Part shown: piece by piece, positions 33,232-41,632 of the stretch
Layout: each line of letters begins with the position of its first letter
Position numbering within the stretch: position 1 is the first letter of the stretch
Assembly: GCA_934096175.1 (NCBI GenBank)
Contig: CAKOLG010000012.1
Coordinates: forward strand, 1-41,632
Length of the DNA: 41,632 nt
Direction of reading: 5' to 3'
Source of the DNA: an uncultured Bacilli bacterium
GTDB taxonomy: Bacteria; Bacillota_I; Bacilli_A; RF39; UBA660
Notes under the pieces: generated by a model
What the model saw: the letters and a program-made list of their open reading frames with translations, nothing else
Databases searched by the model: none
What the model was told of the DNA's origin: nothing
Position numbers and translations under genes: made by a program

Positions 33232-33260
33232 TTGACTATTTTTTAATAAAATGGTAAAAT
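33232..33260 (+). promoter_or_regulatory. Sigma-A promoter with long leader
   Basis: TTGACT (33232-33237) and TAAAAT (33255-33260) are 17 nt apart. About 90 nt of leader follow before the start at 33358. It contains TGCTAG twice and a short CTTG/CAAG hairpin; no known element was recognised. Confidence 0.7.
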
Positions 33261-33357
33261 TAAAACCCAACTACAATCTTGCTAGGGTACAAGAATTTGA
33301 CGTATGGGCCTTTTCGTGCTAGAATACACACAAGAAAAGGAAATAGGGGGTAAAAAT

Positions 33358-33777
33358 ATGAAAGGGTATGTTTTAGATTATATTAACGAAAATGAATTTA
33401 AAAAATTAGAAAGAGCATTAAAAAAATATAATATGTTAGCTTATAAAAAATTAAATTTCGAATATTATCCAGCTTTGAGAACAGGTAAATTTGTTGGCGT
33501 TATGACTAGTCAAAATAAAAAAGCGCAAACTGAAACTTATGAATTAAAATTACCAAGTGATCGCATTTTTAATCAAGTTTATGGTGAAGTAAAATTAATA
33601 TATACAGTATATGTTAAAGAACAAACAATAATGTTAAACACTATCACGCCATCTAAACTATTATTAGAAGGTCATAAGTCAGAATTAACAACATATAAAG
33701 GTGTCATGATTTCCAAATCAAATGCCTCTAAAGATATGTTTAAAATAGATTTATTAAGAATGTTGCAAGATAAATAA
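33358..33777 (+). CDS. Uncharacterised small protein
   Basis: A 139-aa basic protein with alternating strands and helices (FVGVMTSQ...TYELKLPSDRIFNQVYGEVKLIYTVYVKEQTIML), without TM segments. It may bind a ligand or nucleic acid, but no family was recognised. The frame is open upstream from 33304, but AGGGGG 7 nt before 33358 sets the start and leaves a leader of about 90 nt. Confidence 0.65.
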   Translation: MKGYVLDYINENEFKKLERALKKYNMLAYKKLNFEYYPALRTGKFVGVMTSQNKKAQTETYELKLPSDRIFNQVYGEVKLIYTVYVKEQTIMLNTITPSKLLLEGHKSELTTYKGVMISKSNASKDMFKIDLLRMLQDK

Positions 33778-33800
33778 TGAGAAACCTCATTATTTTTTTT
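33773..33800 (+). terminator. Terminator
   Basis: AATAATGAG/CTCATTATT stem with loop AAAC and a T8 tail, overlapping the stop codon of the 139-aa protein gene. Confidence 0.85.
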
Positions 33801-33808
33801 ACCAAAAA

Positions 33809-33837
33809 TTGCTTTTTCCTAAAAAATATTATATTAT
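33809..33837 (+). promoter_or_regulatory. Sigma-A promoter of the LCP-like pair
   Basis: TTGCTT (33809-33814) and TATTAT (33832-33837) are 17 nt apart, 29 nt before the first gene of the pair. Confidence 0.7.
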
Positions 33838-33866
33838 AAAACGCAATAAAAAGGGGAAAGATAAAT

Positions 33867-34484
33867 ATGAAAAAAACATTCATATATGGCATACTTAATA
33901 TTATTATTTTATTTCTTTTAAACGTTATTTTTCTTATTGGTCTATATCTAACAAACACTAATATAAAATTAACAATAATCATCACATTAACTTTATTGCT
34001 AATAAATATAGTAGCTTGTAAAAGTTACATAAGTAAAAGTAAAATACTATATAATACTTCTCAATTCATAATTTTTATTATTAATATTATTTTATTTTAC
34101 CAGATTATTAACATCAATAATAATTATAATTACATTGAAAATATCTTTTCCAATAAATACCAATACAACAACTATAGTTTATATATCTTAAAAAAAACGC
34201 CAGTATATTTAAATATTAGTAATTTAAACGATAAAAATATTGGTATATTAGAAAACAATAAAGAAAACATCCAAAACATTTTTAAAAATGAAATAAAAGG
34301 GACATATAAAGTATATAATAATAGTGAAGAATTAATAAGAAATATAAAAGGTGGTTACATCCAATCATTGATCATAAGCGATGAAGAATATGAAAATTTA
34401 ATTCTAAAAAATCCTGAAATAAGTTACATAATAAAAAATGTATACACTATAAAAGTAAAAGATAAAATAAATAACAATCTATAA
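33867..34484 (+). CDS. LCP-like N-terminal module without catalytic domain (copy 1)
   Basis: A 205-aa protein with three TM segments (about 7-29, 36-50, 66-82) and an exterior domain (about 100-200): YSLYILKKTP...NDKNIGILENNKENIQ...IIKNVYTIKV. In many Firmicute LytR-CpsA-Psr proteins this layout precedes the catalytic LCP domain. Here the protein ends where that domain would start, and no LCP sequence follows in any frame. It is paralogous to the next gene. Family membership is by pattern; function unknown. SD AAAGGGGAAAG. Confidence 0.7.
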   Translation: MKKTFIYGILNIIILFLLNVIFLIGLYLTNTNIKLTIIITLTLLLINIVACKSYISKSKILYNTSQFIIFIINIILFYQIININNNYNYIENIFSNKYQYNNYSLYILKKTPVYLNISNLNDKNIGILENNKENIQNIFKNEIKGTYKVYNNSEELIRNIKGGYIQSLIISDEEYENLILKNPEISYIIKNVYTIKVKDKINNNL

Positions 34485-34537
34485 TTTAAATTTATAAAAA
34501 AATATGTTATATTAATAATGAATTTGGGGTGAAAATA

Positions 34538-35416
34538 GTGGCAAAGAAAAAATCTAAAACACAAAAAGCAAAAATAAACGCTAAAAGAAAAATAAAAAAA
34601 GATTTAGTTAAAGATAATATTAAAAATGCAAACCAAATGTTATCAGCAAAAAATGAAGATAAAAAAAGATTAGTTAAACAAGATAAAATTATTTATAATG
34701 TTGCCATTACAAAACCAGATCTTATAAAAAACGCCAAACAAAGAAACATTTCGCAAAGCAAAACAATAAAAAAAGGCTTAAAACCCCAAAGAGTAATCAT
34801 AAAGAAAACAACAAAAAAGCAAATTAACCAATTGCAAAATATAATTTCTAAAATATTTAATATAATACTAATTGCAACATTTATAATTCTATTAACAGGT
34901 TTGATTAAGTCAAACACATTTAAACCTAGTATTATAATATACATTAGTATTCTTGCTATATTCTTAATTGCTATTGCTGTGTCTTATAATAAATACACAA
35001 GTGGTAAAGTTTTAACTGTTTGTTTATGTTTAACTATGTCATTTTTTATTTATCGCCTAAACTATAATTATGACTTTTTTAATAGCTTAAATACTAGCAA
35101 ATATGAAACTAAAACATATTATGTAGTTACATTTAATAATAATATAAACAAATCTATTTATAATATAAATGGTAAAAAGATTGGTCTTTTAAATGACAAT
35201 AAACAAAATATCGAAAGAAAACTCGATACAAAATTGGATAACATTAAATATCTAGAATATACAAATATTGATGAGTTATATGAAGATTTTTACAATCAAA
35301 AATTTAGAGCTTTAGTAGTTAATAATAACCAATATGAATACTTAAAAAATAATGAATTAAATAATAAAAAAGATATAAAAATTTTATACGAATTTCAAGT
35401 TAACGCCCTAAAATAG
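34538..35416 (+). CDS. LCP-like N-terminal module without catalytic domain (copy 2), basic N-terminal extension
   Basis: A 292-aa protein. The first 105 residues are a Lys-rich cytoplasmic extension (start MAKKKSKTQKAKINAKRK), followed by three TM segments (about 115-190). The exterior domain (about 200-292) has NGKKIGLLNDNKQNIE and ends ILYEFQVNALK. The exterior domain aligns with copy 1 (IGLL/IGIL, DNKQNI/NNKENI). It also stops before any LCP domain. A GTG at 34538 after GGGGTGA is the preferred start; a GTG at 34529 lies in the SD. The basic tail may bind RNA or DNA or inner-leaflet lipids. Confidence 0.7.
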   Translation: MAKKKSKTQKAKINAKRKIKKDLVKDNIKNANQMLSAKNEDKKRLVKQDKIIYNVAITKPDLIKNAKQRNISQSKTIKKGLKPQRVIIKKTTKKQINQLQNIISKIFNIILIATFIILLTGLIKSNTFKPSIIIYISILAIFLIAIAVSYNKYTSGKVLTVCLCLTMSFFIYRLNYNYDFFNSLNTSKYETKTYYVVTFNNNINKSIYNINGKKIGLLNDNKQNIERKLDTKLDNIKYLEYTNIDELYEDFYNQKFRALVVNNNQYEYLKNNELNNKKDIKILYEFQVNALK

Positions 35417-35426
35417 GCGTTTTTAT
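35402..35426 (+). terminator. Terminator after the LCP-like pair
   Basis: AACGCC/GGCGTT stem with a TTTATTT tail, starting within the last codons. Confidence 0.75.
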
Positions 35427-35451
35427 TTAAAATAGCAAAATAAAAATTTTA

Positions 35452-35460
35452 TGATATAAT
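35452..35460 (+). promoter_or_regulatory. Extended -10 promoter of the RDD gene
   Basis: TGATATAAT, 27 nt before the start codon. Confidence 0.65.
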
Positions 35461-35487
35461 GTATCTATAAATAGAAAGAAGGACTAT

Positions 35488-36084
35488 ATGAAAATTAAAA
35501 GAATTTTTGCATATTTAATTGATTTACTAATCGTATCAGTAATATCAACACTTATATTTTCTCTACCAATCTTCAAACAAGATTATAAAAACTACGAAGT
35601 TGCTACAAATGAATACCTATCAGAAATAAGAGAGAGTGGTTCAGGAGAAGTTAATGAACAAAAGCTATTAGATCTACAATATAATACCTACAAAGAATCA
35701 GCACCCCTATTGATAATAAAAACAGGTTTATTAATTATTTATTTTGGCGTATTTGGTTATTTTATGCACGGTCAAACAATTGGCAAAAAAATATTTAATA
35801 TTAAAATTGTTTCAAACTCAAACAAAAGCATAAATCCAGCTCTATTTATCTTAAGAGAAATCTTAGTAACAAATTTTATTCCCGAATTATTATCATTAAT
35901 ATTCTTACTAATTAGTAGTAAAAATTTATGGACACAAGCTAGTCTTTATATATCATACGCCTCTTACATAACAACATTCTTATTAGTAGGCTTTATGATT
36001 TTTAGAGATGATGAACGTGGTTTACATGATTTAATATGTGATACTAAAGTTATAAACGTTAAAAATACTCAAAAGGAAAAGTAA
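35488..36084 (+). CDS. RDD-family membrane protein
   Basis: A 198-aa membrane protein with the RDD family marks: N-terminal KRIFAYLIDLLIVSVISTLIF (TM1), GQTIGKKIFNIKIV (about 98-111) after TM2, and the C-terminal RDDERGLHDLICDTKVI (about 173-189). A polar exterior loop (about 30-65) separates TM1 and TM2. RDD proteins have been linked to ion or solute transport in a few cases; the role here is open. SD AGAAGGA. Confidence 0.88.
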   Translation: MKIKRIFAYLIDLLIVSVISTLIFSLPIFKQDYKNYEVATNEYLSEIRESGSGEVNEQKLLDLQYNTYKESAPLLIIKTGLLIIYFGVFGYFMHGQTIGKKIFNIKIVSNSNKSINPALFILREILVTNFIPELLSLIFLLISSKNLWTQASLYISYASYITTFLLVGFMIFRDDERGLHDLICDTKVINVKNTQKEK

Positions 36085-36100
36085 TTTTTCCTTTTATTTT
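36071..36100 (+). terminator. Terminator after RDD gene
   Basis: AAAAGGAAAA/TTTTCCTTTT stem followed by ATTTT, around the stop codon. Confidence 0.75.
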
Positions 36101-36107
36101 ACAAATA

Positions 36108-36116
36108 TGATATAAT
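36108..36116 (+). promoter_or_regulatory. Extended -10 promoter
   Basis: TGATATAAT, 21 nt before the 473-aa gene; the SD is AAGGAG. Confidence 0.65.
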
Positions 36117-36137
36117 AAAAGAGTAAGGAGAATAAGT

Positions 36138-37559
36138 ATGATTAAAATCGGAAACACTATCGCAAATGAGAATTTAAATAAAGAAATTGAAACGAAAACA
36201 GAAGAATTAAAAGAGAAAAAAAGATACCTTGAAATCGATGGAACTGCTAGTCCCGACGAGCTTGATGATGTTGAAGAAAAAATAAACCAATTTGAAAGTT
36301 TAAAAGCAACGTTAAATAATAACGAGTTAACAGCAAGTACTTTACTTATTGCAATTCCAAAAGAAAATGGTGAAACTGAATACGTAGCTGTAGAAAAAGA
36401 AAATTTTGCTGAATTTGAAAAAAGACTTAGTGAAACAGGTCCTGACTTCGAATATTCATCTACAATTTTAAAAGCTAAAGATATTATCCCAGGAACAAAA
36501 ATTAAAAAGCCACGTGACAAAAAAGATTCTGAGTCTATTGAAGAATACGAAAAAATGTTAGCAGATTACTATAAAGCAAATGGAAACTTTGTTGCAACTA
36601 TTAACAAAGATGGCGTTAGAGAACCATATCCACATGAACAGTTCGAATGGGTTGAAAATAAATACGCCAATAGAAATACTGCCAAAAATTATTATTCTAA
36701 ATACTATACACAAAATGTAGCCAAAATGCAGCAAGAAGAGAATTCTGAAGTTATCACTTCAGAAAAACCACAAAAAAAGAAATTTCAAGCAAAAAAACGC
36801 AAAGTTATTGGTAAAAGAAAATGGTGGGATTTTATTCATTCCGTTCCTGCTTCAATTAAAAACATAAATCAAATTCCTAATAATGAAGTAACTTGGTCAA
36901 ACATAAAGAAAGGATTAATTAGAGTTGGCATTGGCGCCTTAATTCTTGCGGCTTCAGCAGGAGTAATCGCTCTAGGTGCTAGTGCAATAGCATCATTTGG
37001 TTTAAAAATAACAATTACTAATATTATTTTTCCAATTATAGGCGGTGCAGTCACTGGTGTAGCATTAAGTAAACTTATTAAATTATATAAAAAAGACAAA
37101 AAAAGCTGGCAAGACGAACGTGATGCACAAAAGCCAAAATCTCCTGAAGAAGAACAAGAGAAGACAGAAAACCAAGAAAATTTATCACATACTCAAACCA
37201 AAGAAAATGAAAAAAGCAGTACTAAAGAAGAAACACCAATTACTAAAAATGAAACTACCCCTGCCTCTGTAAAAAAAGAAAATGTTGAAAATATTAACGT
37301 GGATAACAAAAAAAGCACAAATACAACTAGCCAAGAGACTAAGCAACAAATATCACAAGAAGAATATTTAATGCAGGAACTACAAATTGTTAAAAATCAA
37401 ACAGATGCATACAAAATGCAGGATGAAAATATGAAAAAAACAATAGAATACAAAAACTTGCTACAACAAAAGAAAAATATACTAATGATGATGTTAAAAT
37501 TAGCTAATCAAGAGATAGATCAAGATCAAACTATGGAAACAGGAGGCATGAGTCTATGA
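36138..37559 (+). CDS. Large uncharacterised protein with coiled-coil ends and a central membrane hairpin
   Basis: A 473-aa protein. Residues 1-70 are a charged coiled coil (EIETKTEELKEKKRYLEI). A mixed domain spans 70-190. A basic stretch (KKKFQAKKRK, about 215) leads to two Gly/Ala-rich hydrophobic helices (about 260-285 and 290-312). A long low-complexity Glu/Lys/Thr tail (330-405) and a last helical segment close it. It is probably a membrane-attached structural protein; no family recognised. It overlaps the DUF1292-like gene by 4 nt (ATGA). Confidence 0.65.
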   Translation: MIKIGNTIANENLNKEIETKTEELKEKKRYLEIDGTASPDELDDVEEKINQFESLKATLNNNELTASTLLIAIPKENGETEYVAVEKENFAEFEKRLSETGPDFEYSSTILKAKDIIPGTKIKKPRDKKDSESIEEYEKMLADYYKANGNFVATINKDGVREPYPHEQFEWVENKYANRNTAKNYYSKYYTQNVAKMQQEENSEVITSEKPQKKKFQAKKRKVIGKRKWWDFIHSVPASIKNINQIPNNEVTWSNIKKGLIRVGIGALILAASAGVIALGASAIASFGLKITITNIIFPIIGGAVTGVALSKLIKLYKKDKKSWQDERDAQKPKSPEEEQEKTENQENLSHTQTKENEKSSTKEETPITKNETTPASVKKENVENINVDNKKSTNTTSQETKQQISQEEYLMQELQIVKNQTDAYKMQDENMKKTIEYKNLLQQKKNILMMMLKLANQEIDQDQTMETGGMSL

Positions 37560-37870
37560 CCGAAGGAGACGTAATTACATTAGAAGATAATGCACAGTAC
37601 ATACTAATAAACGAAACTGAATTAGATGATAAAAAATATTTTTCTGCAATGCAAATTGATGAAAATGGACAATTTGATAAAGATAGTTTAACTTTTTTCG
37701 AATATGTTATTGAAAATAATGAAGAATATTTAGAAGACGTAGAAGATGAAGAACTTAAACAAATTCTTGCAATTCATAATCTAGAATACTATGGCAGCCA
37801 AGAAGAAGAAAACTTTACCGAAAAAATGGAACAATTCTTTAAAGAACAAGAACAAAAAGGTAGCAACTAA
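37556..37870 (+). CDS. DUF1292-like acidic protein
   Basis: A 104-aa very acidic protein. The beginning EGDVITLEDNAQYILINETELDDKKYFSAMQI follows the DUF1292 pattern (beta-strand pair, 'kYf.v..i'), and EYVIENNEEYLEDVEDEELKQIL resembles the family end. Function unknown. Translation is coupled to the 473-aa gene through ATGA. Confidence 0.7.
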   Translation: MTEGDVITLEDNAQYILINETELDDKKYFSAMQIDENGQFDKDSLTFFEYVIENNEEYLEDVEDEELKQILAIHNLEYYGSQEEENFTEKMEQFFKEQEQKGSN

Positions 37871-37880
37871 GCTACTTTTT
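37859..37880 (+). terminator. Terminator
   Basis: GTAGC/GCTAC stem with loop AACTAA and a T5 tail, at the stop of the DUF1292-like gene. Confidence 0.75.
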
Positions 37881-37916
37881 GTTTTATAATATGGGAGGTG
37901 ATTCAAATGAAAAAAA

Positions 37917-40084
37917 CTGAACTTCTAATTCCTGTTGGCAATAAAGAAACTCTTATAGCAGCAATAAACAATGGTGCTGATGCAGTTTATCTAGGCGGCA
38001 AGAAATTTGGTGCCCGAGCTTATGCTGAAAATTTTACAAACGACGAAATAATAGAAGCCATAAAATTATGCCACCTCTATGATGTAAAAATTTATGTAAC
38101 TGTCAATACTATGATTTATAATGAAGAAATACAAGAGGCTATAGATTACCTAAAATTCTTGTACCAAAACAATGTAGATGCCGTAATAATGCAAGATTTA
38201 GGCTTAATACAACTAACACGTAAACTTCTTCCAGACTTAGAAATTCATGTTTCTACCCAGGCTCACAACCACAATGAATCTAGTATCCGATATTTTAAAG
38301 AAATCGGTTGTAAAAGGGTAGTATTTGATCGAGAATCGTCTTTAAATTCAATAAATAGCATAAATACTGACATTGAAAAAGAAATATTTGTTTATGGCGC
38401 TCTATGTATATGTTATTCCGGGAATTGTTTATTTAGCGCCCTAAATGGTGGACGTAGTGCCAATCGTGGAATGTGTGTTGGCTCTTGCCGTTTACCATAT
38501 AAATTAATAAAAAACAATCAAGAAAAAGATAGTGGATACCTTTTAAGTACAAAAGATTTAAATGTCCTTCCCAAACTCAAAGAAATACTAGATAGTAAAA
38601 TTGACTCTCTAAAAGTTGAAGGTCGCATGAAAAGTAAAGAATATGTCGCAGTTATCACAAGAACATTTAGAAAACTAATAGATGCATACTATAGCAAAGA
38701 ACCATTAACACTCTCAGAAGATGACGCTGAAAACCTTTTAAAAACTTACAATCGCGAATTTACCTTAGGTTACCTATTTAATGAAAAAAATATAATAAAT
38801 AAAAAAACTTCCAATCATCAAGGGATTAAAATTGGTACAGTAGTAGGTGTTAACAATAAAAAAATTACAATAAAATTAGATAAAGACTTACACCAAGAAG
38901 ACGCTATTAGATTTGAAAAAACAAACACTGGAATGTATATAAATTGCCTATACAACGAAAAACAATTACTTGTAAACGAAATAAAAAAAGGTAATATTTG
39001 TCAAGTTGATAATAAAGATCGTATTATGTACGATAAACTAATTGATAGTTCAGTATTAAAAACAGTTGATTCCAAATTAAATAAAGAAATAAATAATATA
39101 CCAAACAAAAAAAATAAGATAAATATCTCTTTTACAGCATTCACAGGCCAAGAAGCTAAATTAACAATCAAAGACAAAACAAATACTATAACTGTTACTA
39201 AAGATATTGTAAAACCTGCTATTAATCAGCCAATTACTAAACAAAATATAATTGATCAATTATCTAAGCTAGGCAATACAGCTTTTGAAGTAGATTCTTT
39301 AAATATTGATATTAGTTCAAATATTTTCATTAACTTAAAAGATTTAAATAATTTAAGACGTGAAGCAATTGCTTTATTAACTACATTAAAAGAAGGTAAA
39401 CCAAAAGATAATTTTTCTCTAAATTTAAAATATCCTATAAAAAAAAGTAAATTAAATAAAAAATACAGTATTTTAACTAGAAATGAAGAACAATTAGTAG
39501 TAGCTTTAAAACATCACTTTGATTATATATACGTAACAGACGAAAATTTATATAACAAATATAAAAAATATGATAATGTCTATCTTAGACTTAACAGAGT
39601 TAATGAAACATATAAAGAATATCAAAATGAAAAACTTTTATGTACTGAACTTGGTTCATTATTAAAATATTCTAAAAATAATATAGTAAGAACAGATTAC
39701 TATCTAAATGTCGCTAATGATTTTACTATAAATGAAATAAAAAAACTTGGTGCCGAAGGAATAACTCTGAGTATTGAATTATCTACAGAACAATTGAAAA
39801 ATATCAAAAATAAACAAGATTCAGAAATAATAATTTATAGTCGACCTGAATGCATGATTATCAAAAATAATATTTTTGACCTTAATAATGAAAAATGTTT
39901 TTTAAAAAACGATAAAAACCAGTGCTTCCCTGTAAAAATTGAAAATAATTTCACTCATATTTTTTTAGATAAAAATAAAACACTTGACCCAATAATTTAT
40001 AAAGATTTTCAAACATTAAGAATAGAATTATTTACTGAAAATGCCCTTGAAGCCGAAAAAATAATTACTAATTTCAAAAAATAG
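37917..40084 (+). CDS. U32 family peptidase-like protein (RlhA/TrhP type)
   Basis: A 721-aa U32-family protein. The N-terminal barrel has LLIPVGNKETLIAAINNGADAVYLGGKKFGAR (6-37). The U32 signature region EIFVYGALCICYSGNCLFSALNGGRSANRGMCVGSCRLPY has the conserved cysteines (about 164-190) expected for an Fe-S cluster. LKVEGRMKSKEYVA follows. The long C-terminal part resembles the DUF3656 extension of E. coli RlhA, which hydroxylates C2501 of 23S rRNA; B. subtilis U32 homologues hydroxylate tRNA. RNA hydroxylation is more likely than proteolysis. SD GGGAGGTG sets the ATG at 37917. Confidence 0.88.
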
Positions 40085-40121
40085 ATTATGTGTTATAATA
40101 TTTAAGAAAGTAGTGGTGCTT

Positions 40122-40742
40122 ATGAAAAACTTAAATTTATGTCCAATCAGCGAATTTGATGATATATTTTATGCTACAAAAGAAAGTCAAGGCTTTAATG
40201 ATGCTTTATTAGCAATTAAGTATGTCTTATTTGATGACAATAGTATGTTTGTAAATCGTAAGCCAAGTGCGAATAAATACTTATACATATCTAAAAACAA
40301 TAACGCTCGAAAAAAAGCCATGTTACTACAACAAGATGATCTGGCTCATATTTTAATTAAATATTGTTTAGCATCTTTCGGCCTTCGTGGTAAACCATTC
40401 ACTATAACTGAACAAGATTTTATTGCATTTCGTAAAAACATTTTAACAACAGATATAACAGCTTATGAAACAATCGAACTAATTAGTTATGCAACAATCG
40501 GAGATACATATTTAGCTTACAACCTTTTATTTGAAAACAATAAAATATTAAATGATTTAGTCGAATATATGATTCAAGAAAGATATTTATCAAACTTACA
40601 CGAAATGCTTGATAATTTTAATGGCATAATAAACAATAATGAAATCAGTAAAGAAGAAAGATATAAATTTTATGAAACATATGTAAATATTGATAATACA
40701 TTTGCAGAAATAAAAAGAAACAACAAAGACTATATTAAGTAA
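40122..40742 (+). CDS. Uncharacterised helical protein
   Basis: A 206-aa soluble helical protein with no TM, signal peptide or recognised motif. It includes NLNLCPISEFDDIFYATK near the start and a Tyr-rich helical C terminus. ATG at 40122, rather than the GTG at 40113 that lies in the SD region. It runs 12 nt ahead of mscL, so it may share its transcript. A TATAAT at 40094-40099 is close upstream. Confidence 0.6.
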   Translation: MKNLNLCPISEFDDIFYATKESQGFNDALLAIKYVLFDDNSMFVNRKPSANKYLYISKNNNARKKAMLLQQDDLAHILIKYCLASFGLRGKPFTITEQDFIAFRKNILTTDITAYETIELISYATIGDTYLAYNLLFENNKILNDLVEYMIQERYLSNLHEMLDNFNGIINNNEISKEERYKFYETYVNIDNTFAEIKRNNKDYIK

Positions 40743-40754
40743 GGAATAAATAGA

Positions 40755-41222
40755 ATGAAAAATAAAAAAGAATTAAAAAAAATTAATTTAAAAAAGATTA
40801 AAGAACAACAAAACAGTTTCTTCAAAGAATTCAAACAGTTTATTGCTCGTGGCAATGTAATGGACCTAGCAGTTGGTGTTATAATTGGTAATGCTTTTTC
40901 AAAAATTGTCACAAGTTTAACAAATAACATACTAATGCCATTAGTTGGCGTTGTAATAGGCGGTTTTGACTTTTCAAACCTTTCATATACTTTTAATATT
41001 TGGAATAGAACTGTCGATTTAAAATATGGCGAATTCATTCAAAATACAGTAGATTTCTTAATAACAGCTTTTTGCATCTTTGTAATGATTAAAATAGTAA
41101 ATAAGATTTTCAATAAAAAAGAAGAAAGCAAAGACGAACCAAAAGAACCTGTCAAAAGTGACGAAGTCAAACTTTTAGAGGAAATACGTAATTTACTAAA
41201 AGAAAAAACTGATGAAAAATAA
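40755..41222 (+). CDS. mscL: Large-conductance mechanosensitive channel MscL
   Basis: A 155-aa MscL, the pentameric channel opened by membrane tension in osmotic downshock. The signature FKQFIARGNVMDLAVGVIIGNAFSKIVTSL (about 28-57) includes TM1 with the pore glycines. TM2 is about residues 100-120 (FLITAFCIFVMIKIVNKIF). The C-terminal helix is EVKLLEEIRNLL. A lysine-rich N-terminal extension of about 20 aa is longer than usual. SD AAGGA. Confidence 0.95.
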   Translation: MKNKKELKKINLKKIKEQQNSFFKEFKQFIARGNVMDLAVGVIIGNAFSKIVTSLTNNILMPLVGVVIGGFDFSNLSYTFNIWNRTVDLKYGEFIQNTVDFLITAFCIFVMIKIVNKIFNKKEESKDEPKEPVKSDEVKLLEEIRNLLKEKTDEK

Positions 41223-41238
41223 AAATCATCAGTTTTTA
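41207..41238. terminator. Terminator between mscL and the small convergent gene
   Basis: AACTGATGA (41207-41215)/TCATCAGTT (41226-41234) stem followed by TTT. It includes the mscL stop and the stop of the convergent gene. Confidence 0.8.
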
Positions 41239-41399
41239 TATGTAAAAAAGCTTAAAAAAGTCATTATAACTCCTGCTAACATAATTAAACACATTACCCA
41301 TCCAGCAACTTTCATTACTAAACATCTTTTTTCTGAACTAGTCATTTTATGGTGTTTAATATTTTTTTCTTTTCCATCTGCTACCTTCGTCTTTGCCAT
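41229..41399 (-). CDS. Small one-TM protein, DUF4044-like
   Basis: A 56-aa protein: a basic cytoplasmic N terminus (MAKTKVADGKEKNIKHHK) and one TM helix containing VMKVAGWVMCLIMLAGVIM. The pattern 'MAK.k...' plus a W-x-M-...-L-A-G-V helix matches the small DUF4044 proteins of Firmicutes. A strong SD (AAGGTGGTGAG) lies 4 nt upstream. Overlooked easily because of its size; the plus-strand frame across the same bases has no comparable support. Confidence 0.75.
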   Translation of the reverse strand: MAKTKVADGKEKNIKHHKMTSSEKRCLVMKVAGWVMCLIMLAGVIMTFLSFFTYKN

Positions 41400-41476
41400 A
41401 GTCTCACCACCTTATAACCATTTATAATTTATCATATTTTAAAGCCTAAGTAAATATAATTTAACAGGTGATAAAA

Positions 41477-41632
41477 ATGAAATTAGGGACAAGCTTTAAA
41501 CACAAATACTTATATTTATTTATTACAATAATTGCTTTAATTGGTTTAATTTCTGGCTACAATTATTATAATATTCAAAATGAAGACACAAAAAATAAAA
41601 TAATTAATAGTATAAATATTAAAGAAGAATTA
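41477..41632 (+). CDS. Membrane protein truncated by the right edge, possibly SpoIIM
   Basis: The first 52 codons of a gene running off the window. After MKLGTSFKHKYLYL comes a TM segment (FITIIALIGLISGYNYY), then NIQNEDTKNKIINSIN. The N terminus resembles stage II sporulation protein M (one early TM with I-G-x-I-S-G, then a short exterior stretch), which would fit the sporulation genes elsewhere in the window, but the fragment is too short to be sure. SD ACAGGTGAT and a TATAAT at 41455-41460 precede it. Confidence 0.5.
   Translation, partial: MKLGTSFKHKYLYLFITIIALIGLISGYNYYNIQNEDTKNKIINSINIKEEL

Noticed and set aside
41212..41427. Plus-strand 71-codon frame after mscL
   Set aside because: It begins inside the mscL terminator without an SD; the minus strand over the same bases encodes a small protein with a strong SD and a clear TM helix.

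Overview
The window is a 41.6-kb piece of a very AT-rich chromosome from a low-GC Firmicute. Strong SD sequences, TTGNNN-17-TATAAT promoters, UGG as Trp and UGA as a normal stop point to code 11. The single-chain glycyl-tRNA synthetase, the PPDK-centred metabolism and the gene style resemble uncultured gut Bacilli close to the Mollicutes/Erysipelotrichia. The genome nevertheless carries sporulation genes: gerM, gerE, spoIIIAH, yqfC, yqfD, sigK, spoIIP and possibly spoIIM. No phage, insertion sequence or CRISPR array was seen. The lineage is an inference from gene content.

Layout. (1) 1-2.5 kb: tRNA-Arg(UCU), then a minus-strand late-sporulation group gerM/gerE/spoIIIAH, divergent from a small pilin-like membrane protein. 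(2) 2.5-5.4 kb: a compact bacteriocin locus. It has a C39 peptidase-ABC exporter, a one-TM accessory protein, and two short genes with double-glycine leaders that are too short for ordinary gene callers. Both mature peptides carry GxxxG and one cysteine, so a class IIb-like two-peptide bacteriocin is the best reading. (3) 5.5-12.5 kb: the classical Firmicute block rpsU-yqeY-yqfC-yqfD-(VanZ)-ybeY-dgkA-era-yqzL-recO-glyS. phoH, pgpH and cdd are missing, and glyS is preceded by an unusually short glycine T-box. (4) 12.6-17.3 kb: sepF and divIVA (division), convergent intact sigK with pro-sequence, two lipoproteins, yqeG and yqeH. (5) 17.3-24.2 kb: mutL, an unknown helical protein, miaA, a NatAB-like ABC exporter, a transglutaminase-like protein and rpsT. 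(6) 24.3-31.1 kb: spoIIP, three uncharacterised genes, xerD, ppdK, then a structured leader and a DUF2798-type gene broken by an in-frame TAA. (7) 31.1-41.6 kb: a PfkB-family protein lacking the catalytic Asp, Smr, several lineage-specific unknowns, two tandem LCP-like proteins without a catalytic LCP domain, RDD, DUF1292-like, a U32 peptidase/rRNA hydroxylase-like protein, mscL, a small DUF4044-like protein and a truncated gene at the right edge.

How the parts work together. Most of the window is housekeeping: ribosome assembly, tRNA modification and charging, mismatch repair, chromosome-dimer resolution, septation and pyruvate/PEP conversion. Mother-cell and engulfment sporulation functions are dispersed among these genes. 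The accessory content worth attention is the putative two-peptide bacteriocin locus, the broken gene with mutually exclusive leader helices, the short T-box, the degenerate PfkB and the headless LCP pair.
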